Below, in pieces: positions 5,247 to 6,592 of a stretch of DNA of 6,592 nucleotides (positions are counted from its first letter, which is position 1; the number at the start of each line of letters is the position of its first letter). A model generated the notes under the pieces. The model was not told the DNA's origin, searched no databases, and saw only the letters and a program-made list of their open reading frames with translations. Where the stretch lies: the NCBI GenBank assembly GCA_000183865.1, contig CM001047.1, positions 2,360,864 to 2,367,455 of the forward strand, read 5' to 3'. The stretch is from Listeria marthii FSL S4-120. Lineage in GTDB: Bacteria; Bacillota; Bacilli; Lactobacillales; Listeriaceae. Position numbers and translations under genes: made by a program.

Positions 5247-6389
5247 TTAAATCAGTGGCAATTTGACGATAAAACTGGTTTTGCGGTGTTTACTTTCTGC
5301 AGTAACAATCCCACCATGTTTTTCGACGATAGACTTAGCAATCGCAAGCCCTAAGCCCGTGCCAGTTGTGGTCCGGTTTTTATCTACTTTATAAAAACGT
5401 TCGAACAAGTATGGTAAATCAACATTCGGGATTTCTTCGCCGTAGTTCGTCACGCGAATAACCGCCATATTATCTTCTTTTTTGGCACTTACATCAATTT
5501 GCTTATTGCCTTCTCCGTATCTAAGGGCATTCGAAAATAAATTCTCAAATAAGCGCATGATTTGGTTGCCATCGCCGCCGATAATTAATTTGTTGGCATC
5601 AAAATGTTCGACAATCTGCATATTCCGTTCTGCTGCTCGACCATCGTATTCCGCCACTAACTGTCTGAGAAGTTCAACAATATCCAACTCATCTTTTTTC
5701 AATCGGTATTCCACGCTATCAAGCCGCGTATAAGAAAATAAATCATCAATCAATTTATGCAAATGGCGCGCTTTTCCGTAAACAAGTTCTGTATAATAAC
5801 GCAGCTCAATTTCATCACGATAACGATCTTCGTGAATATAACTTAAATAGCCTAAAATCGAAGTAAGCGGCGTCCGCAAATCATGGGAAACATTCGTAAT
5901 TAAGTCATTCCTAGCTTGCTGAGCTTGCTCTTCTTGCTGCATTAATTTTTTCTGGCGTTCTCGCATATTTTCAATGTTGCGTTCAAGTTCTTGAATTTCT
6001 GGCACAAAACTTTCTGTGTCAACTGGTTTCCCATCATTTAGCGCAAAATTGATTGTCCGTAATTGTTTTTTCAAGATTCTTTGACGCATGAAACGATAGA
6101 AAAAGGAAAAGAACAAACAAGCAATTAAAAAGATAATCAAAAATTTAAGCGATAACATCCAAAAAGATTGCATGATTCGCGTATATTTATTCGTTCCAAA
6201 TAATTGCACGATTGCTTGTGATACTTCCCGTAAAAAAAGTGAATCATCACGGATGGAAATGCTCCATAAGTAGATAGTTTGGATAGTAAGCAAAGCCAAA
6301 ACCCAAGAAATAACTGCAAAAAAAGTCGCCTGCCAAATATTCATCACATGGCTAATTTTCGTAAACAACATTTCCAGTTTAGATTTCAA
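5247..6389 (-). CDS. cesK: CesK-type membrane sensor histidine kinase
   Basis: 380 residues from a TTG start at 6389. Two membrane segments (about 20-42 and 78-98) enclose a short outer loop of about 35 residues, then come a charged coiled linker (about 105-160) and a complete kinase core. The H-box is NVSHDLRTPL with phospho-acceptor His169, the N-box is ENLFSNALRY (Asn283, Asn287), the G1 box is VTNYGEEIP (Asn315 where many kinases have Asp), the F-box is LFERFYK and the G2 box is GTGLGLAI (343-350). The TTG is preferred because GGGGAG and AGGG precede it closely and it overlaps the regulator gene end by 11 bases, implying coupling; an ATG at 6371 is the alternative. The short sensor loop resembles kinases that sense within the membrane. 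By order and sequence it matches CesK, which with CesR responds to cell-wall antibiotics and ethanol in Listeria. Confidence 0.9.
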   Translation of the reverse strand: MKSKLEMLFTKISHVMNIWQATFFAVISWVLALLTIQTIYLWSISIRDDSLFLREVSQAIVQLFGTNKYTRIMQSFWMLSLKFLIIFLIACLFFSFFYRFMRQRILKKQLRTINFALNDGKPVDTESFVPEIQELERNIENMRERQKKLMQQEEQAQQARNDLITNVSHDLRTPLTSILGYLSYIHEDRYRDEIELRYYTELVYGKARHLHKLIDDLFSYTRLDSVEYRLKKDELDIVELLRQLVAEYDGRAAERNMQIVEHFDANKLIIGGDGNQIMRLFENLFSNALRYGEGNKQIDVSAKKEDNMAVIRVTNYGEEIPNVDLPYLFERFYKVDKNRTTTGTGLGLAIAKSIVEKHGGIVTAESKHRKTSFIVKLPLI

Positions 6390-6592
6390 TTTTGTACCCT
6401 ACTCCCCAAATGGTCTTAATCACATTTTCGCCGCCCATCGCCTCTCGCAATTTATCGCGCAAATTACTGATATGAACCATGACCGTTTTACTTGCCCCAA
6501 GTGCTTTTTCTTGCCAAATTTTCTCAAAAATATATTCGGAACTAAAGACGCGACCTGGTTCACTTGCTAGTAAAAATAAAATATCAAATTCC
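6379..6592 (-). CDS. cesR: CesR-type OmpR-family response regulator, C-terminal part only
   Basis: The frame enters from the right edge and ends at TAA (6379-6381), giving 70 whole codons. The visible part is a winged-helix DNA-binding domain: EFDILFLLASEPGRVFS, then the recognition-helix region ending TVMVHISNLRDKL, then the wing IKTIWGVGYKI just before the stop. These strings are diagnostic of OmpR/PhoB regulators. The receiver domain lies outside the window. It overlaps cesK by 11 bases, and its position marks it as the partner regulator of that kinase. The gene name rests on recalled Listeria gene order. Confidence 0.93.
   Translation of the reverse strand, partial: EFDILFLLASEPGRVFSSEYIFEKIWQEKALGASKTVMVHISNLRDKLREAMGGENVIKTIWGVGYKIEI

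Noticed and set aside
5292..5460. Asn in place of Asp in the CesK G1 box as a sign of a dead kinase
   Set aside because: VxNxG variants are common in VanS-like active kinases, and the H, N, F and G2 boxes are all intact.
5482..5733. An 83-residue rightward frame
   Set aside because: It is antisense to the kinase catalytic domain of cesK and has no independent support.

Overview
The window reads as chromosomal backbone of a low-GC Gram-positive bacterium. Gene order and protein sequences point to Listeria, most likely L. monocytogenes or a close relative. The order matches what I recall for EGD-e from lmo2415 (sufC) through lmo2416, lmo2417-2419 (methionine ABC transporter) and lmo2420 to lmo2421/lmo2422 (cesK/cesR). 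That assignment is from memory, not from a search. I see no mobile element, CRISPR array, tRNA, rRNA or broken gene.

Left part (1-2066). The N-terminal three quarters of sufC, the Fe-S assembly ATPase, run leftward off the edge. A 340-base divergent spacer holds candidate promoters for both flanking genes and a 7-1-7 inverted repeat of the Fur/PerR shape over the sufC promoter region. Next is a rightward gene for a 358-residue lipoprotein that I cannot assign to a family. A strong bidirectional terminator closes it and also ends the methionine operon arriving from the other side.

Middle (2072-4957). This is a leftward methionine-uptake operon, metN-metP-metQ (ATPase, permease, substrate-binding lipoprotein). 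It starts from a TTGACA promoter followed by a complete SAM-I (S-box) riboswitch with an intrinsic terminator. When S-adenosylmethionine is plentiful the leader should terminate; when it is scarce the importer is made. From memory this is the Listeria riboswitch SreA, whose short terminated RNA was reported to act in trans on prfA mRNA.

Right part (4980-6592). The 3' end of the response regulator cesR, the whole sensor kinase cesK and a 62-residue membrane-anchored protein (orf2420) run leftward in that order. CesRK is known as a cell-envelope stress and beta-lactam/ethanol response system that controls orf2420. Between cesK and orf2420 lies a long imperfect hairpin whose 3' arm contains the orf2420 Shine-Dalgarno sequence. 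No intrinsic terminator is visible between orf2420 and the met promoter, so the SAM riboswitch may also decide whether cesRK-orf2420 transcripts continue into the methionine genes.
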